A stretch of DNA of 33,735 nucleotides from an uncultured Acidobacteriia bacterium. GTDB taxonomy: Bacteria; Acidobacteriota; Terriglobia; Bryobacterales; Bryobacteraceae. Positions 16,076 through 24,550 of the stretch are shown here, piece by piece. The DNA lies in assembly GCA_903900705.1 (NCBI GenBank), contig CAIUOG010000121.1:1-33735 (forward strand), given 5' to 3'. Made by a program: the position numbers and the translations under genes. Under the pieces are notes generated by a model. It searched no databases, was not told where the DNA came from, and saw nothing but the letters and a program-made list of their open reading frames with translations. Every line of letters begins with the position of its first letter. Position 1 is the first letter of the stretch.

Positions 16076-16756
16076 TCAGTTTATGATGCCGGGTCGCGCC
16101 GGGCGCGCTTCCATCTTCTGGATCGCGATCCCGCCCGCCTTCGTCCGCAGGTGAATCGTGCGCGCCTGCGAACCCCCTTTATGGGAGTAAATTTCCCCCA
16201 CCAGCCTGCGCCGCCGGCTCTCGCCGTCAAAGTCTGAAGTCACGCCGCCCATCCCCGCCGAGGCCTCAATCGCGTAGTCGCCCGGTTGCGGCAGTTGCAG
16301 CACAATCGAGCCGCACCGGTTCGTCGCGTCCACGTTCCCGCCCACGTCCAGCACCGCGACGTCGCCTTTGTCCTCACGAATCACCAGATGCGCCCCGCGC
16401 GGCGCCATCAGTTGCAGGTCCAGCGCCGTGTCCCCCGCATGTTGATGCGAAACCGTGATCGTAAGATCGCCGTTCTGCGCCACCTGTTTCGAGACCTGCA
16501 CCGCCTCCAGTCCGGCCGTTGCCCGGGCCCTCTCCTGCGCGGAGCTGTACGTGTACCGCGTCACCGCAATCTCCACGCGCGGCTCATCCCAGCCCACCAC
16601 GTTCAATTGCCCGATGGCGCCTTCCACGCGGATCGTGCCACCCGCCCGGAATTCCACGCTCTCCGTCTTCACCGCTTCCACCCGTTGTTTCGCGGGCAGT
16701 GCCGGCAGCGGAACACAGATCGCACACAACAGCGTCAGGCGCAGGGTCATGGTCAT
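16076..16756 (-). CDS. Exported DUF4097-like beta-repeat protein
   Basis: A 226-residue protein with a signal peptide ([21 protein letters not shown], cleavage near PAKQ). The body is made of short beta strands with alternating Gly/Asp turns: [71 protein letters not shown]. This resembles the DUF4097/adhesin-like beta-helix family. No catalytic residues can be identified. A periplasmic or surface location is inferred. It lies 30 bp downstream of the serine hydrolase and 4 bp upstream of apt, so it shares an operon with housekeeping genes for no evident functional reason. Confidence 0.65.
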   Translation of the reverse strand: MTMTLRLTLLCAICVPLPALPAKQRVEAVKTESVEFRAGGTIRVEGAIGQLNVVGWDEPRVEIAVTRYTYSSAQERARATAGLEAVQVSKQVAQNGDLTITVSHQHAGDTALDLQLMAPRGAHLVIREDKGDVAVLDVGGNVDATNRCGSIVLQLPQPGDYAIEASAGMGGVTSDFDGESRRRRLVGEIYSHKGGSQARTIHLRTKAGGIAIQKMEARPARPGIIN

Positions 16757-16786
16757 GGTCTTATTCTGTCATTCCCTGCCGCGGTT

Positions 16787-18055
16787 TTAATGGATCAGCG
16801 CCTGATACACCAGATTCGAAAACTTCGGCTGAATATCCGTCGCATTCGGCATCAGCTGAATCATCAGCACCACCACCATGTGGCTTTCCGGATCCACCTG
16901 GTACGTCGTGCCATACGCCCCGCCCCATCCAAACGCGCCCACCGCCGCCATGCCGCTCGCGCCATACCGGTCCACCGTCTCAAAGCCATACCCGAAGCCC
17001 AGCCCGGTCGTCGAGTGCAGCGTTCCCGCCTGGTTCGTCGTCATCAGCTTCACCGTGCGCGGCGCAAGAATCCGCACCCCGCCCAGCGCGCCGCCATTGC
17101 GGATCATCTCCAGAAACCGCGCATAATCCCGCGCCGTCGAGGTCAGCCCCGCGCCACCCGCAAAGCTGCGCCGCGGCCCGTCCACATAGGAACCCTGGCC
17201 TTTGCTTCCCTCCGGCGCGCGTTCCGCCACGCCGTCCTTCCCGCTCCCGTACACCGCCGCCAGCCGGTCGCGCTCCGCCGCGGGAATGAAGAACCGCGTG
17301 TCCTTCAGGCCCAGCGGTTCGGTAATGCGTGTCCGGATGAACTGGTCGAGCGGCATGCCCGAAGCCTTCTCCACCACGCACCCCAGAATGTCCGTGTTGT
17401 AGCCGTAAACAAACGCCTCGCCCGGCTGCGCCACAAACGGCAGCGTTCCCAGCCGTTCCATCGTCTCGCAGATCGGCTCATCCTTGTCCGCCGTATACCA
17501 GCCGTTGCCCGCCGCCGGACCCAGCCCCTTCGCCCGGTACAGTTCCGCCACCCGCGCCTCCGTGCCATACGAAATGCCCGCCGTGTGCGTCAGCAGGTCG
17601 TGAATCGTGATCGCGCGCTTCGCCGGAACCATGCTCACGCCGGCTTCCGTCTGCACCGCCACCGTCGTCTTCGCAAACGTCGGAAGGAAGTGGCTCACCG
17701 GTTCCGTGATCCCGATCCTGCCCTCTTCCACCAGCGCCATCACCGCCGTGCTGGTGAGCGCCTTGGTCTGCGAAGCGATCCGGAACAGCGTATCCGTCGT
17801 CATCTTCCGGTTCGCTTCCCTGTCGCTCCAGCCCACCGCGCGTTCATAAACAGGCTTGCCATCGCGCAGGACCAGCGCCACCGCGCCCGCGATCTTCCGA
17901 TCATCCACATACTTCTGCAACAGGCCATCCAGCCGGCGGAGCCGTTTGGCGTCCAGGCCCGGACCCTGGCTTGCGGACGGAGCGGGCGCGGTCTGCGCCT
18001 GCGCACAAATGGAAATCAGCAGCAGTGCGAGAGGAGAGAAACAAAGTTTTGACAT
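16787..18055 (-). CDS. Exported serine hydrolase, class C beta-lactamase / EstB family
   Basis: A 422-residue protein with a signal peptide (cleavage near AQAQ, residue 20). It has the penicillin-binding-protein/beta-lactamase fold: nucleophile S95 and K98 in SQTK, the Tyr motif in FVYGYNTDILG (EstB-like YGY rather than the YSN of AmpC), and GWGGAYGTTYQVDPE replacing the KTG box. The sequence FRIASQTKALTSTAVM is typical of family VIII esterases, so ester or D-amino-acid peptide hydrolysis is at least as likely as beta-lactam cleavage. AGAG lies just upstream of the ATG. It is 15 bp after the DUF1801 gene, probably in one operon. Confidence 0.88.
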   Translation of the reverse strand: MSKLCFSPLALLLISICAQAQTAPAPSASQGPGLDAKRLRRLDGLLQKYVDDRKIAGAVALVLRDGKPVYERAVGWSDREANRKMTTDTLFRIASQTKALTSTAVMALVEEGRIGITEPVSHFLPTFAKTTVAVQTEAGVSMVPAKRAITIHDLLTHTAGISYGTEARVAELYRAKGLGPAAGNGWYTADKDEPICETMERLGTLPFVAQPGEAFVYGYNTDILGCVVEKASGMPLDQFIRTRITEPLGLKDTRFFIPAAERDRLAAVYGSGKDGVAERAPEGSKGQGSYVDGPRRSFAGGAGLTSTARDYARFLEMIRNGGALGGVRILAPRTVKLMTTNQAGTLHSTTGLGFGYGFETVDRYGASGMAAVGAFGWGGAYGTTYQVDPESHMVVVLMIQLMPNATDIQPKFSNLVYQALIH

Positions 18056-18070
18056 TTTGCTCTCTGTAGT

Positions 18071-18433
18071 CTATTCGACTTTGCTCTTTTTTGCCTCGTT
18101 TTGGGCAACCCGAAGCTTCACGATCTTCTCCACCAGCGCAGCGGCCGGCGGCTGGTCAGGCGGAAACTGCAGCGTGCCCTTTGACGTCCGATAGTCCTTC
18201 ACTTCCTCCGCTATCGTGTCCAGCAGCGTCGCGCTCATCGGGAAGAGGGAACAGTGCTTCTTGAATGCCGCATAACCCACCAGCGCCCCCTTGTAGCGGA
18301 AGGCAGGCATGCCGTAACTCAGGCCTTCCGTAGCCGCCACCGGCGCCGCCGCCCGGATCATCGCCCGCACTGCCGCCAGCGTACCGCGCGCCGGCTCCGG
18401 CACCCGCGCAAGATACTCTTCCACTTCGTTCAT
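18071..18433 (-). CDS. DUF1801 (YdhG-like) family protein
   Basis: A 120-residue small protein. MNEVEEYLARVPEPARGTLA at the start, EGLSYGMPAFRYKG (about 36-49), AAFKKHCSLFP and YRTSKGTLQFP are the conserved stretches of the DUF1801 family, which includes the YdhG-type proteins sometimes described as iron chaperones. The biochemical role is uncertain. Its ATG overlaps the stop codon of the upstream sensor kinase by four bases (ATGA), so it is translationally coupled to it. Confidence 0.85.
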   Translation of the reverse strand: MNEVEEYLARVPEPARGTLAAVRAMIRAAAPVAATEGLSYGMPAFRYKGALVGYAAFKKHCSLFPMSATLLDTIAEEVKDYRTSKGTLQFPPDQPPAAALVEKIVKLRVAQNEAKKSKVE

Positions 18434-20328
18434 GCCCGTGATTTTATTCCAACTCCGCTCCCGTTCAGAATCTCCCGCACCTGCCGCGCCAGCGCCTCTT
18501 CCGTAAACGGTTTGGCAATGTAATTCGTCTCCGCCCGGATCAGCCCCTGCCGCACCACAATATCGTCCGTATAGCCCGACATATACAGCACCGCGATACC
18601 GGTCCTCTGTTCACAAACCTTCTCCGCCAACTGCCGCCCGTTCATGCCACCCATCACCACATCCGTCAGCAACAGATGAATCACTCCCGCAAACTCCGCC
18701 GATACCCGCAGCGCGTCCTCCCCCGAATCAGCCACCAGCACCCGGTACCCATAGCTCTCCAGCACCTCCACCGCGTACTGCAGAACCTCGTGTTTGTCCT
18801 CCGTCACCAGAATGGTTTCGCTCCCGCGCAGGTCAATCTCCGCAATCTCTGCCGGCGCCTGCGCCACCGTGCCCGCCGCCGCTGGCAGATACACCCGGAA
18901 CGTCGTCCCCTGGCCCGGCTCGCTGTAAACCTGAATCGTGCCCCCGGCCTGGTGGACAATCCCATAAACAGTCGCGAGGCCCAGCCCTGTGCCGTGCCCC
19001 TCGCCCTTCGTCGTAAAGAACGGTTCAAAGATCCTGGCGGACGTCTCCCGGTCCATCCCGATCCCCGTATCGCTCGCCGTCAGCAGCACCTGTGGCCCCG
19101 CCTTCGTCTGCAGGTTTCTCGTTTCGATCACGAACTTCCCGCCCTGTGGCATCGCGTCGCGCGCATTGGTGGCGAAATTCAGCAACACCTGCCGCATCTG
19201 CCCCGCGTCCGCCAGCACCGGATGCAGATCCGCCCCCGGCACGATTCGAAGTTCCACGTTCTCCCCGATTAACCGCTCAATCATCCTGCCCGCGTCTTCC
19301 ACCAGTTCGTTCAGCGATAGATTCGTCGGCGCAATCATCTGCTTCCGGCTGAACGCCAGCAACTGGCTGGTCAGATCCGCCGCCTGATCGCCGGCCTTCG
19401 CAATCTGCGCCACCGGCGCGCTCAGCGGATGGTCGCCCAGCCGCCGCAGCACCACCGCGCTATAGCCTTTGATCACCGTCAGCAGGTTGTTAAAGTCGTG
19501 CGCCACACCGCCCGCCAGCCGGCCCAGCGTCTCCATTCTTTGCGATTGCCGCAGCCTCTCTTCGAGTTCGCGCTTCTCGCCTTCCGCCCGCTTCTTCTCC
19601 GTCTCATCGCGCAGCACGCCCATCACCGCGAAGATGCGGCTCCGCTGGTCCCGAATCGGAATCAGCCGGTACTCCACAAAAGTCCCCTGCGGCGTCGCCT
19701 CCTCGGCCACCGCCATCTCCCCGGTTGCCAGCACCCGCCGCAGATTCGCCTTGTGCCCGGGCGACCCGATCAGCTCCCGCAGCGTCGCCTCCGTCTCGCC
19801 ATGCCCCTGCTGCACCAGCCTGTTGCTCAACTCGCCATCGCGCCCCAGCGTGTAGATCGTGTCCGGCAGCACATCCACCAGCGTTCTGTAATACTCTTCG
19901 CTGGCGCGCAGCGCGGCCTCCGCGGCCGTGAGCTTCGCCTGCTGTCTCCGCCCCCGCACCACCAGTCCGATCGTCACCACCAGCAGCAGCAGCAGCAGCG
20001 CCACGCCCGCCGTCAGCATCCGTTCGCGGCGTCGCGCGCTCGAAAGGCTGTCGATCGCTTCAATGTTCAGCCCCGGGAAGAAGCCCCAGTCCTGCACCAG
20101 CGGCGTCAATGCGCCCTCGCGGGACATCACCCCGATCTCATCCCGAATCTCGTCCGCCACCGCGCCCGTCGCCAAATTCGACGCTAAAGCCAGATAGCTC
20201 CGCGGCAGCGGCGCCGTGATGATCCTCGCCTGCTGCATCGACCCGCCCTGCAACAGCACTCCCGCCGCGCTGTACTGGTCCAGAAACACCGCCTGCGCCC
20301 GCCCGCCCGTCATCGCCTCCCACGCCAA
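18430..20328 (-). CDS. Hybrid histidine kinase with periplasmic binding domain, C-terminal portion (frameshifted)
   Basis: This 632-residue reading frame is the larger part of a gene that starts at 20839. Its nominal TTG start at 20328 sits inside the periplasmic domain (LAWEAMTGGRAQAVFLDQY), so it is not a true start. In order: the end of an SBP_bac_3-like domain (to ~95), one transmembrane helix (about 104-125), a PAS domain (about 140-245), the phosphoacceptor domain with H277 (GGVAHDFNNLLT), an HATPase with N388 (TNARDAM), DTGIGMD, FEPFFTTK and GTGLGLA, and a receiver at about 503-625 with D556 (LLLTDVVM) and K606 (AKPF). The receiver has E510-D511 at the acidic pocket. It probably senses a small solute in the periplasm. 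Its stop overlaps the DUF1801 start. Confidence 0.87.
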   Translation of the reverse strand: MAWEAMTGGRAQAVFLDQYSAAGVLLQGGSMQQARIITAPLPRSYLALASNLATGAVADEIRDEIGVMSREGALTPLVQDWGFFPGLNIEAIDSLSSARRRERMLTAGVALLLLLLVVTIGLVVRGRRQQAKLTAAEAALRASEEYYRTLVDVLPDTIYTLGRDGELSNRLVQQGHGETEATLRELIGSPGHKANLRRVLATGEMAVAEEATPQGTFVEYRLIPIRDQRSRIFAVMGVLRDETEKKRAEGEKRELEERLRQSQRMETLGRLAGGVAHDFNNLLTVIKGYSAVVLRRLGDHPLSAPVAQIAKAGDQAADLTSQLLAFSRKQMIAPTNLSLNELVEDAGRMIERLIGENVELRIVPGADLHPVLADAGQMRQVLLNFATNARDAMPQGGKFVIETRNLQTKAGPQVLLTASDTGIGMDRETSARIFEPFFTTKGEGHGTGLGLATVYGIVHQAGGTIQVYSEPGQGTTFRVYLPAAAGTVAQAPAEIAEIDLRGSETILVTEDKHEVLQYAVEVLESYGYRVLVADSGEDALRVSAEFAGVIHLLLTDVVMGGMNGRQLAEKVCEQRTGIAVLYMSGYTDDIVVRQGLIRAETNYIAKPFTEEALARQVREILNGSGVGIKSRA

Positions 20329-20839
20329 GCCGGGGTGTGCCCGATGGCAGCGGCGTGGCCCGCGGCAACAACTGCGTCAGCCGCTTCAGCCCCACCTCGG
20401 TATTCGGAAACGCGATGCGCGCCTCCGCCAGGTCCGCAAACGTCTGGAACGGCCCCTCGGAAGGCACCAGAAAACAGTATTCGGTCACCAGATACGGCTC
20501 CGTCAGGTGGATAACCGCATGCCGCTCCGGCAGGTCCGTCATCAGGACCCAGAAATCCGTCTCGCCCTGCCGGAGCGCCGGAATTCCCTGCAGTTTTGCC
20601 TGCTTCCACTCCAGCCGGATACCGCGCCGCCGCGCCGCTTCCCGTACAATGCCAACCGCCAGCCCCGCCGCCTTGCCGGCCTTATCCTGGAAATGCAGGG
20701 GCGGGGAACTGGCATAGCCGATCCGATACACCCGGTTCTTATCGATTTTGTTCTTTTTCGGCGTCAGAACGACGCCGGTCGCGAGCGCCGCAGCCAGCGC
20801 CGCCACCACCGCCACCAGTCTCGTTTGCGTTTTCGTCAA
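20138..20839 (-). CDS. Hybrid histidine kinase, N-terminal solute-binding portion (frameshifted)
   Basis: This is the beginning of the kinase above. Residues about 8-27 are a signal or membrane anchor, followed by an SBP_bac_3-like domain: YRIGYASSPPLHFQDKAGKA, GLAVGIVREAARRRGIRLEW, and LTEPYLVTEYCFLVP. Meaningful sequence runs to about 20333, near RATPLPSG. From there the frame turns into Gly/Arg/Ala-rich nonsense, while the other frame continues with PGLAWEAMTGGRAQAVFLDQ. Removing one base from the G4 run at 20332-20335 (C4 on the coding strand) joins the two frames. The start is TTG at 20839, since a stop lies nine codons upstream and no ATG is in frame. A GGAG lies 11 bases before it. It is divergent from the next kinase, 86 bp apart. 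Confidence 0.78.
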   Translation of the reverse strand: MTKTQTRLVAVVAALAAALATGVVLTPKKNKIDKNRVYRIGYASSPPLHFQDKAGKAAGLAVGIVREAARRRGIRLEWKQAKLQGIPALRQGETDFWVLMTDLPERHAVIHLTEPYLVTEYCFLVPSEGPFQTFADLAEARIAFPNTEVGLKRLTQLLPRATPLPSGTPRLGVGGDDGRAGAGGVSGPVQRGGSAVAGRVDAAGEDHHGAAAAELSGFSVEFGDGRGGGRDSG

Positions 20840-20925
20840 TCGGCGCGGACTCCAGCGTGACCCTCAGTTTATCCCCACCGCCCTCCGCCCACGCGAAACA
20901 GGCGGCATGAAAGAATGAAGACGCG

Positions 20926-23085
20926 ATGGCAGAGCACTCCGCGGGTTTTCCATGGCGAAGACTGGCCCGGTCCCTCAGGCTGCGCGGAACCCTCGCTCAT
21001 GATCCACGGGCCGTGATCCTTCACGGACTCATGGTTCTTCAGCTTTCCTACCTCCTCATCATTCACCTCCTCGTTATCACGCCCCTGTTCGCCATCCGCA
21101 AGCCCGGTAACGTGGTGATGGCTCTGTTTAACGTCGTCTGCTACAGCTTCGTGCTCTATCTGCTGCGGCATGGCCGCTTTCGCCGCGCCGCCTGGACCGC
21201 CGTCATCACCGGCTGGGTGCAGGCCAGTCTCCTCGCGTGTCTGAACGGCGGCATTCACAGCCCCTTGATCGCCGGACTGATCGCCCTGCCCGTAACCGCC
21301 GCCTGGCTGCTCGGTCAATCGGAGGTCATCCTGACCGCGGCCGTGAGCCTCGTCACCGTATTCGCGCTGGCGATCATCGACGAGTCCGGCTTACCGCTCC
21401 CCTTCTATTTCCCCGGCGACCCCCTCGTTCTCTTCAGCGTCTTCTGCAACTCCCTGCTTATCTCCGCCGGACCCGTCGTCGTCATTCTCCGCACGCTCGG
21501 CGAAAGCGAAGACCTCTTCCGATCCGTCATCGGCTCCATGTCCGAAGGCGTTCTCGTCTTCCAGCGGACCGGCTCCGGTACCGGGCGCATCGTCACCTCG
21601 AATGAAAGCGCCGAAAAGATCCTCGGCGTCTCCGCCGCCCGTCTCGCCGGCAGGAGTTTGCCGGAACTGAACTGGTCCGCTATTCAGGAGGATGGCTCTG
21701 AACTTCCTCCCGAACACTGCCCCATCTCCCTCGCCCTCGCCGGCGGCAACCCCCAGCCCAGGGTCTCCATCGGCATTCTCAAACCCTGCGGCGAACGCGT
21801 CTGGATCTCCCTCGTCGCCCAGCCCCTGGACCACCAGCCCCTCTTCCCCTCGCGCCAGAAACTGCCCGCCGCCGTAGTCGTCACCTTCGTCGACATCACC
21901 AGCGAACGCGTCCTCCGCGATGAGTTCCTCGAATCCCAGCGCCTCGAAAGCGTCGGCCGCCTCGCCGGTGGCGTCGCCCACGACTTCAATAACCTCCTCA
22001 CCGTCGTCGTCGGCTACAGCGACCTCATGCTGAAAGAGCCCACCCTCCCCCTCACCGCCCGCTCCCAGGTTGTCGAAATCCGGAAAGCCGGCGAGCGCGC
22101 CAGCAACCTCACCCGCCAGTTACTCACCTTCGGACGCCGCCAGATCGTCGACCTCAAGCCCCGCAATCTGAACGACATCATTGCGGACGCTTCCGATATG
22201 CTGCGGCTCCTCCTCGGCGAAAACATCGCCTTCGCCTGCTCCCTCGATCCCGCTCTCGGCCCCACCGTCTGCGATTCGGGCCAGATCCATCAGATCCTCA
22301 TCAATCTCGCCTCCAACGCGCGCGACGCCATGCAGCCCGGCGGCGCTTTTATCATCGAGACGTCCAACTTCCCGCCCCGCCCGGACTCCTCCACCGAGCA
22401 TCCGGAACTCGCCAAAGGCGCCTGGGTCCGCATGCGTTTTGTGGACACCGGCCACGGCATGGACGAACAAACCCGTCGCCACATCTTCGAGCCTTACTTC
22501 ACCACCAAAGAAGTCGGCGCGGGCAGCGGACTGGGGCTCTCCAGCGTCTATGGCATCGTCAAGCAGTTCGGCGGCGTGCTGAACGTCGAAAGCGAGGTCG
22601 GCAAAGGCACCTCCTTCGAGATCTTCCTTCCCCGCGCGCCGCGCCGCACAGCCCGCCCCGCCGAAGTCGAAACCGAGGTGGAAACCGAAGCTCCCCCCGC
22701 GCCCCAGCCGAAACCCGGCTCCGGCACGGTGCTCCTGGCCGAGGATCAGGATGGCGTGCGCCGCCTCGTGGCGGAAACCCTCCGCAGCCTCGGCTATTCC
22801 GTCATTGAGGCCACCGACGGACAGTCCGCCCTCATGGTTGCCCGCGAGTTCAGCGGAGAAATCCACCTGCTGCTCACCGACATGATGATGCCCGGCATGA
22901 ATGGAGCCGATCTCGCCAAATGGCTCAAAATCGACCGCCCCTCCATCCGCGTGCTCTACATGACCGCCTACACCACCGAAACCATCGTCCGTCAGGGCTT
23001 TCTCGAACCCGGCGTCGAATGCATCCGCAAGCCCTTCACCGCCGAAATGCTGGCCGCGCGCATTCACGAAGCCCTGCGGGATTAG
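20926..23085 (+). CDS. Membrane-bound hybrid histidine kinase with PAS and receiver
   Basis: An intact 719-residue sensor kinase. Residues about 30-190 hold five or six hydrophobic helices resembling a MASE-type membrane sensor. A PAS domain follows at ~195-330 (EDLFRSVIGSMSEGVLVFQ, closing with VVTFVDITSERV). Then come the phosphoacceptor domain with H352 (GGVAHDFNNLLT), an HATPase with N464 (ASNARDAM), DTGHGMD, FEPYFTTK and GSGLGLS, a Glu/Pro-rich linker (about 578-598), and a receiver with E606-D607, D652 (LLLTDMMMPGMNG) and K702 (RKPF). The architecture and kinase core closely resemble the neighbouring divergent kinase, suggesting an old duplication. No output regulator is adjacent. Confidence 0.93.
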   Translation: MAEHSAGFPWRRLARSLRLRGTLAHDPRAVILHGLMVLQLSYLLIIHLLVITPLFAIRKPGNVVMALFNVVCYSFVLYLLRHGRFRRAAWTAVITGWVQASLLACLNGGIHSPLIAGLIALPVTAAWLLGQSEVILTAAVSLVTVFALAIIDESGLPLPFYFPGDPLVLFSVFCNSLLISAGPVVVILRTLGESEDLFRSVIGSMSEGVLVFQRTGSGTGRIVTSNESAEKILGVSAARLAGRSLPELNWSAIQEDGSELPPEHCPISLALAGGNPQPRVSIGILKPCGERVWISLVAQPLDHQPLFPSRQKLPAAVVVTFVDITSERVLRDEFLESQRLESVGRLAGGVAHDFNNLLTVVVGYSDLMLKEPTLPLTARSQVVEIRKAGERASNLTRQLLTFGRRQIVDLKPRNLNDIIADASDMLRLLLGENIAFACSLDPALGPTVCDSGQIHQILINLASNARDAMQPGGAFIIETSNFPPRPDSSTEHPELAKGAWVRMRFVDTGHGMDEQTRRHIFEPYFTTKEVGAGSGLGLSSVYGIVKQFGGVLNVESEVGKGTSFEIFLPRAPRRTARPAEVETEVETEAPPAPQPKPGSGTVLLAEDQDGVRRLVAETLRSLGYSVIEATDGQSALMVAREFSGEIHLLLTDMMMPGMNGADLAKWLKIDRPSIRVLYMTAYTTETIVRQGFLEPGVECIRKPFTAEMLAARIHEALRD

Positions 23086-23108
23086 CTCCCGCTAAAAATT
23101 CGATCCCG

Positions 23109-24323
23109 CTACCAATCAATCACGCTGCCGTCATCCGGATCCAGCCGCGTCAGGTACTGCTGCGGCTCGCCCACCTGAGCGCGCAGTTTGTCCTCGTCAA
23201 TTGTGATGCCCAGGCCCGGGTCCGTGGGTAACTCCCGGTGCCCGTTCCGCACCGGCGGCAGCGGCTTCTTCAGCAGGTTGGCGTGCTCCATGTCACCGCG
23301 TTCCTGGATCAGGAAATTGGGGATCGACGCCGCCACCTGCAGACTCGCCGCCAGCGAACACGGCCCCTGCGGATTATGCGGCGCAATCGGCAGATAGTAC
23401 GCCTCCGCCATGCCCGCAATCAGCCGCAGTTCCGTAATGCCGCCCGCGTAACAGACATCCGGCTGCAGAATCATCGCGGCCTTCTTTTCCAGAATCTCGC
23501 GGAAGCCCCACTTGGTGAAAATACGCTCCCCGGTAGCCAGCGGGATGTGCGTCTTCTTCGCCAGTTCCGCCATCGTGTCCACGTTGAGCGGCTGCACAAT
23601 CTCTTCGTAGAACCACGGCTGATACGGCTCCAGCGCCTTGATCAGCAGCGAAGCCGTCGGCGGCTCCACCGCGCCGTGGAAATCGATCGCGATATCCACT
23701 CCCGGGCCCTGCTTCTGCCGCAGAGCCCTGAACCGTTCCACCACCTCATCCACAAACTTCTGGCCCTCAATGTACTTGAACGCCGCCCGCGCCGCGTTCG
23801 GAGCCACCTTCATCGCGTTCACGCCGGTCTCCGGGCTCACCGTCCCATACACCCGGATGCGGTCGCGCGTCGGTCCTCCCAGCAGCTTGTAGACCGGCAC
23901 CCCGTAGACCTTGCCCTTGATGTCCCAGAGCGCCTGATCGATGCCGCTCTGAATGGCCGTCTTGATCGGTCCGCCACGGTAAAAACTGCCCCGCTGAATC
24001 GCCTGCCAGTGAAACACCACGCGGTTCGGATCCTGCCCGACCAGGTACCGGCCCACCTCTTCCGCCCCCGCCGCGCACGCCTTCGCGTCGTCCTTCAGCA
24101 TCTCGCCCCAGCCCGTAATCCCGGCATCGGTCGAAATCTTCACGAACACCCATGAGTTCTTCAGGACGAACGTCTCAATCTTCGTGACTTTGATCGAGTC
24201 ATTCGGCCCCACCGCCGCCGCGCTCGTCCGCTCCGCGGTGAAAAGGGCGTCAATACCCAGCAGACTGCCGGTGGCCAGCGCCGTCCGCAACAGTGACCGG
24301 CGTGTGAAGTTCTCGGGGTGCAT
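23109..24323 (-). CDS. Exported enolase-superfamily dehydratase, galactonate-dehydratase-like
   Basis: A 404-residue member of the mandelate racemase/muconate lactonising enzyme group. The start at 24323 is chosen because it follows GAGGT eight bases upstream and gives a twin-arginine signal (FTRRSLLRTALATGS); a longer frame adds 19 unrelated residues. Residues 108-150 (QRGSFYRGGPI, IDQALWDIKGK) match D-galactonate dehydratase. Expected metal ligands are D214 (IDFHGAVEP), E240/E241 (FYEEIVQP) and E266 (ATGERIF), with H316 (APHNPQGP) as general base. The likely reaction is dehydration of an aldonate such as galactonate, but the exact sugar acid is not readable. Tat export of such an enzyme is unlike the cytoplasmic E. 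coli enzyme. Convergent with the kinase, 23 bp apart. Confidence 0.88.
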   Translation of the reverse strand: MHPENFTRRSLLRTALATGSLLGIDALFTAERTSAAAVGPNDSIKVTKIETFVLKNSWVFVKISTDAGITGWGEMLKDDAKACAAGAEEVGRYLVGQDPNRVVFHWQAIQRGSFYRGGPIKTAIQSGIDQALWDIKGKVYGVPVYKLLGGPTRDRIRVYGTVSPETGVNAMKVAPNAARAAFKYIEGQKFVDEVVERFRALRQKQGPGVDIAIDFHGAVEPPTASLLIKALEPYQPWFYEEIVQPLNVDTMAELAKKTHIPLATGERIFTKWGFREILEKKAAMILQPDVCYAGGITELRLIAGMAEAYYLPIAPHNPQGPCSLAASLQVAASIPNFLIQERGDMEHANLLKKPLPPVRNGHRELPTDPGLGITIDEDKLRAQVGEPQQYLTRLDPDDGSVIDW

Positions 24324-24343
24324 AACGGTTGACCTCGCAAACG

Positions 24344-24351
24344 ATTCTATA
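24344..24351 (-). promoter_or_regulatory. -10-like element upstream of the dehydratase
   Basis: The minus strand reads TATAGAAT 21 bases upstream of the ATG. It would start transcription about 12 to 14 bases before the start codon. No good -35 is present. Low-confidence call from base composition and position. Confidence 0.3.
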
Positions 24352-24414
24352 CCTGGCTGCGCGGGGTTACGTCGAAACAAATAGCAGGTGATTCGTTCAG
24401 TACGGAGAACCTGG

Positions 24415-24478
24415 ACGCGTCATGGCACTCGCAGCACTTGCCGGATCACTCGCCGCCCAACAAGCATTGCCAACGCGT
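24415..24478 (+). repeat. Inverted repeat, possible structured RNA
   Basis: ACGCGTCATGGCA (24415-24427) pairs with TGCCAACGCGT (24468-24478): eleven base pairs with a two-base bulge and a 40-base loop. It lies in a gene-poor stretch, 52 bp upstream of an intrinsic terminator on the plus strand. Together they look like the body of a small transcript. A 58-codon plus-strand frame starting at 24422 crosses it and is unconvincing as protein. Confidence 0.35.
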
Positions 24479-24529
24479 GATGGGGGCTGTATGAACTCTG
24501 GCATGCACAAACCATTGGAGGCGATATCG

Positions 24530-24550
24530 CAGGTTCAGAAACCTGTTTTT
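24530..24550 (+). terminator. Intrinsic terminator
   Basis: A perfect 6-bp stem CAGGTT/AACCTG with a CAGA loop is followed immediately by five T residues (24546-24550). It reads on the plus strand only. No recognised plus-strand gene precedes it: the nearest upstream plus-strand gene ends at 23085 with a minus-strand gene in between. Confidence 0.65.

Noticed and set aside
16286-18052. 588-codon plus-strand open frame
   Set aside because: Antisense to the serine hydrolase and DUF4097-like genes; composition is dominated by Arg, Pro and His.
16787-18055. AmpC beta-lactamase resistance gene
   Set aside because: The motifs fit EstB/family VIII esterases (YGYN, WGG) rather than AmpC (YSN, KTG), so no resistance role is claimed.
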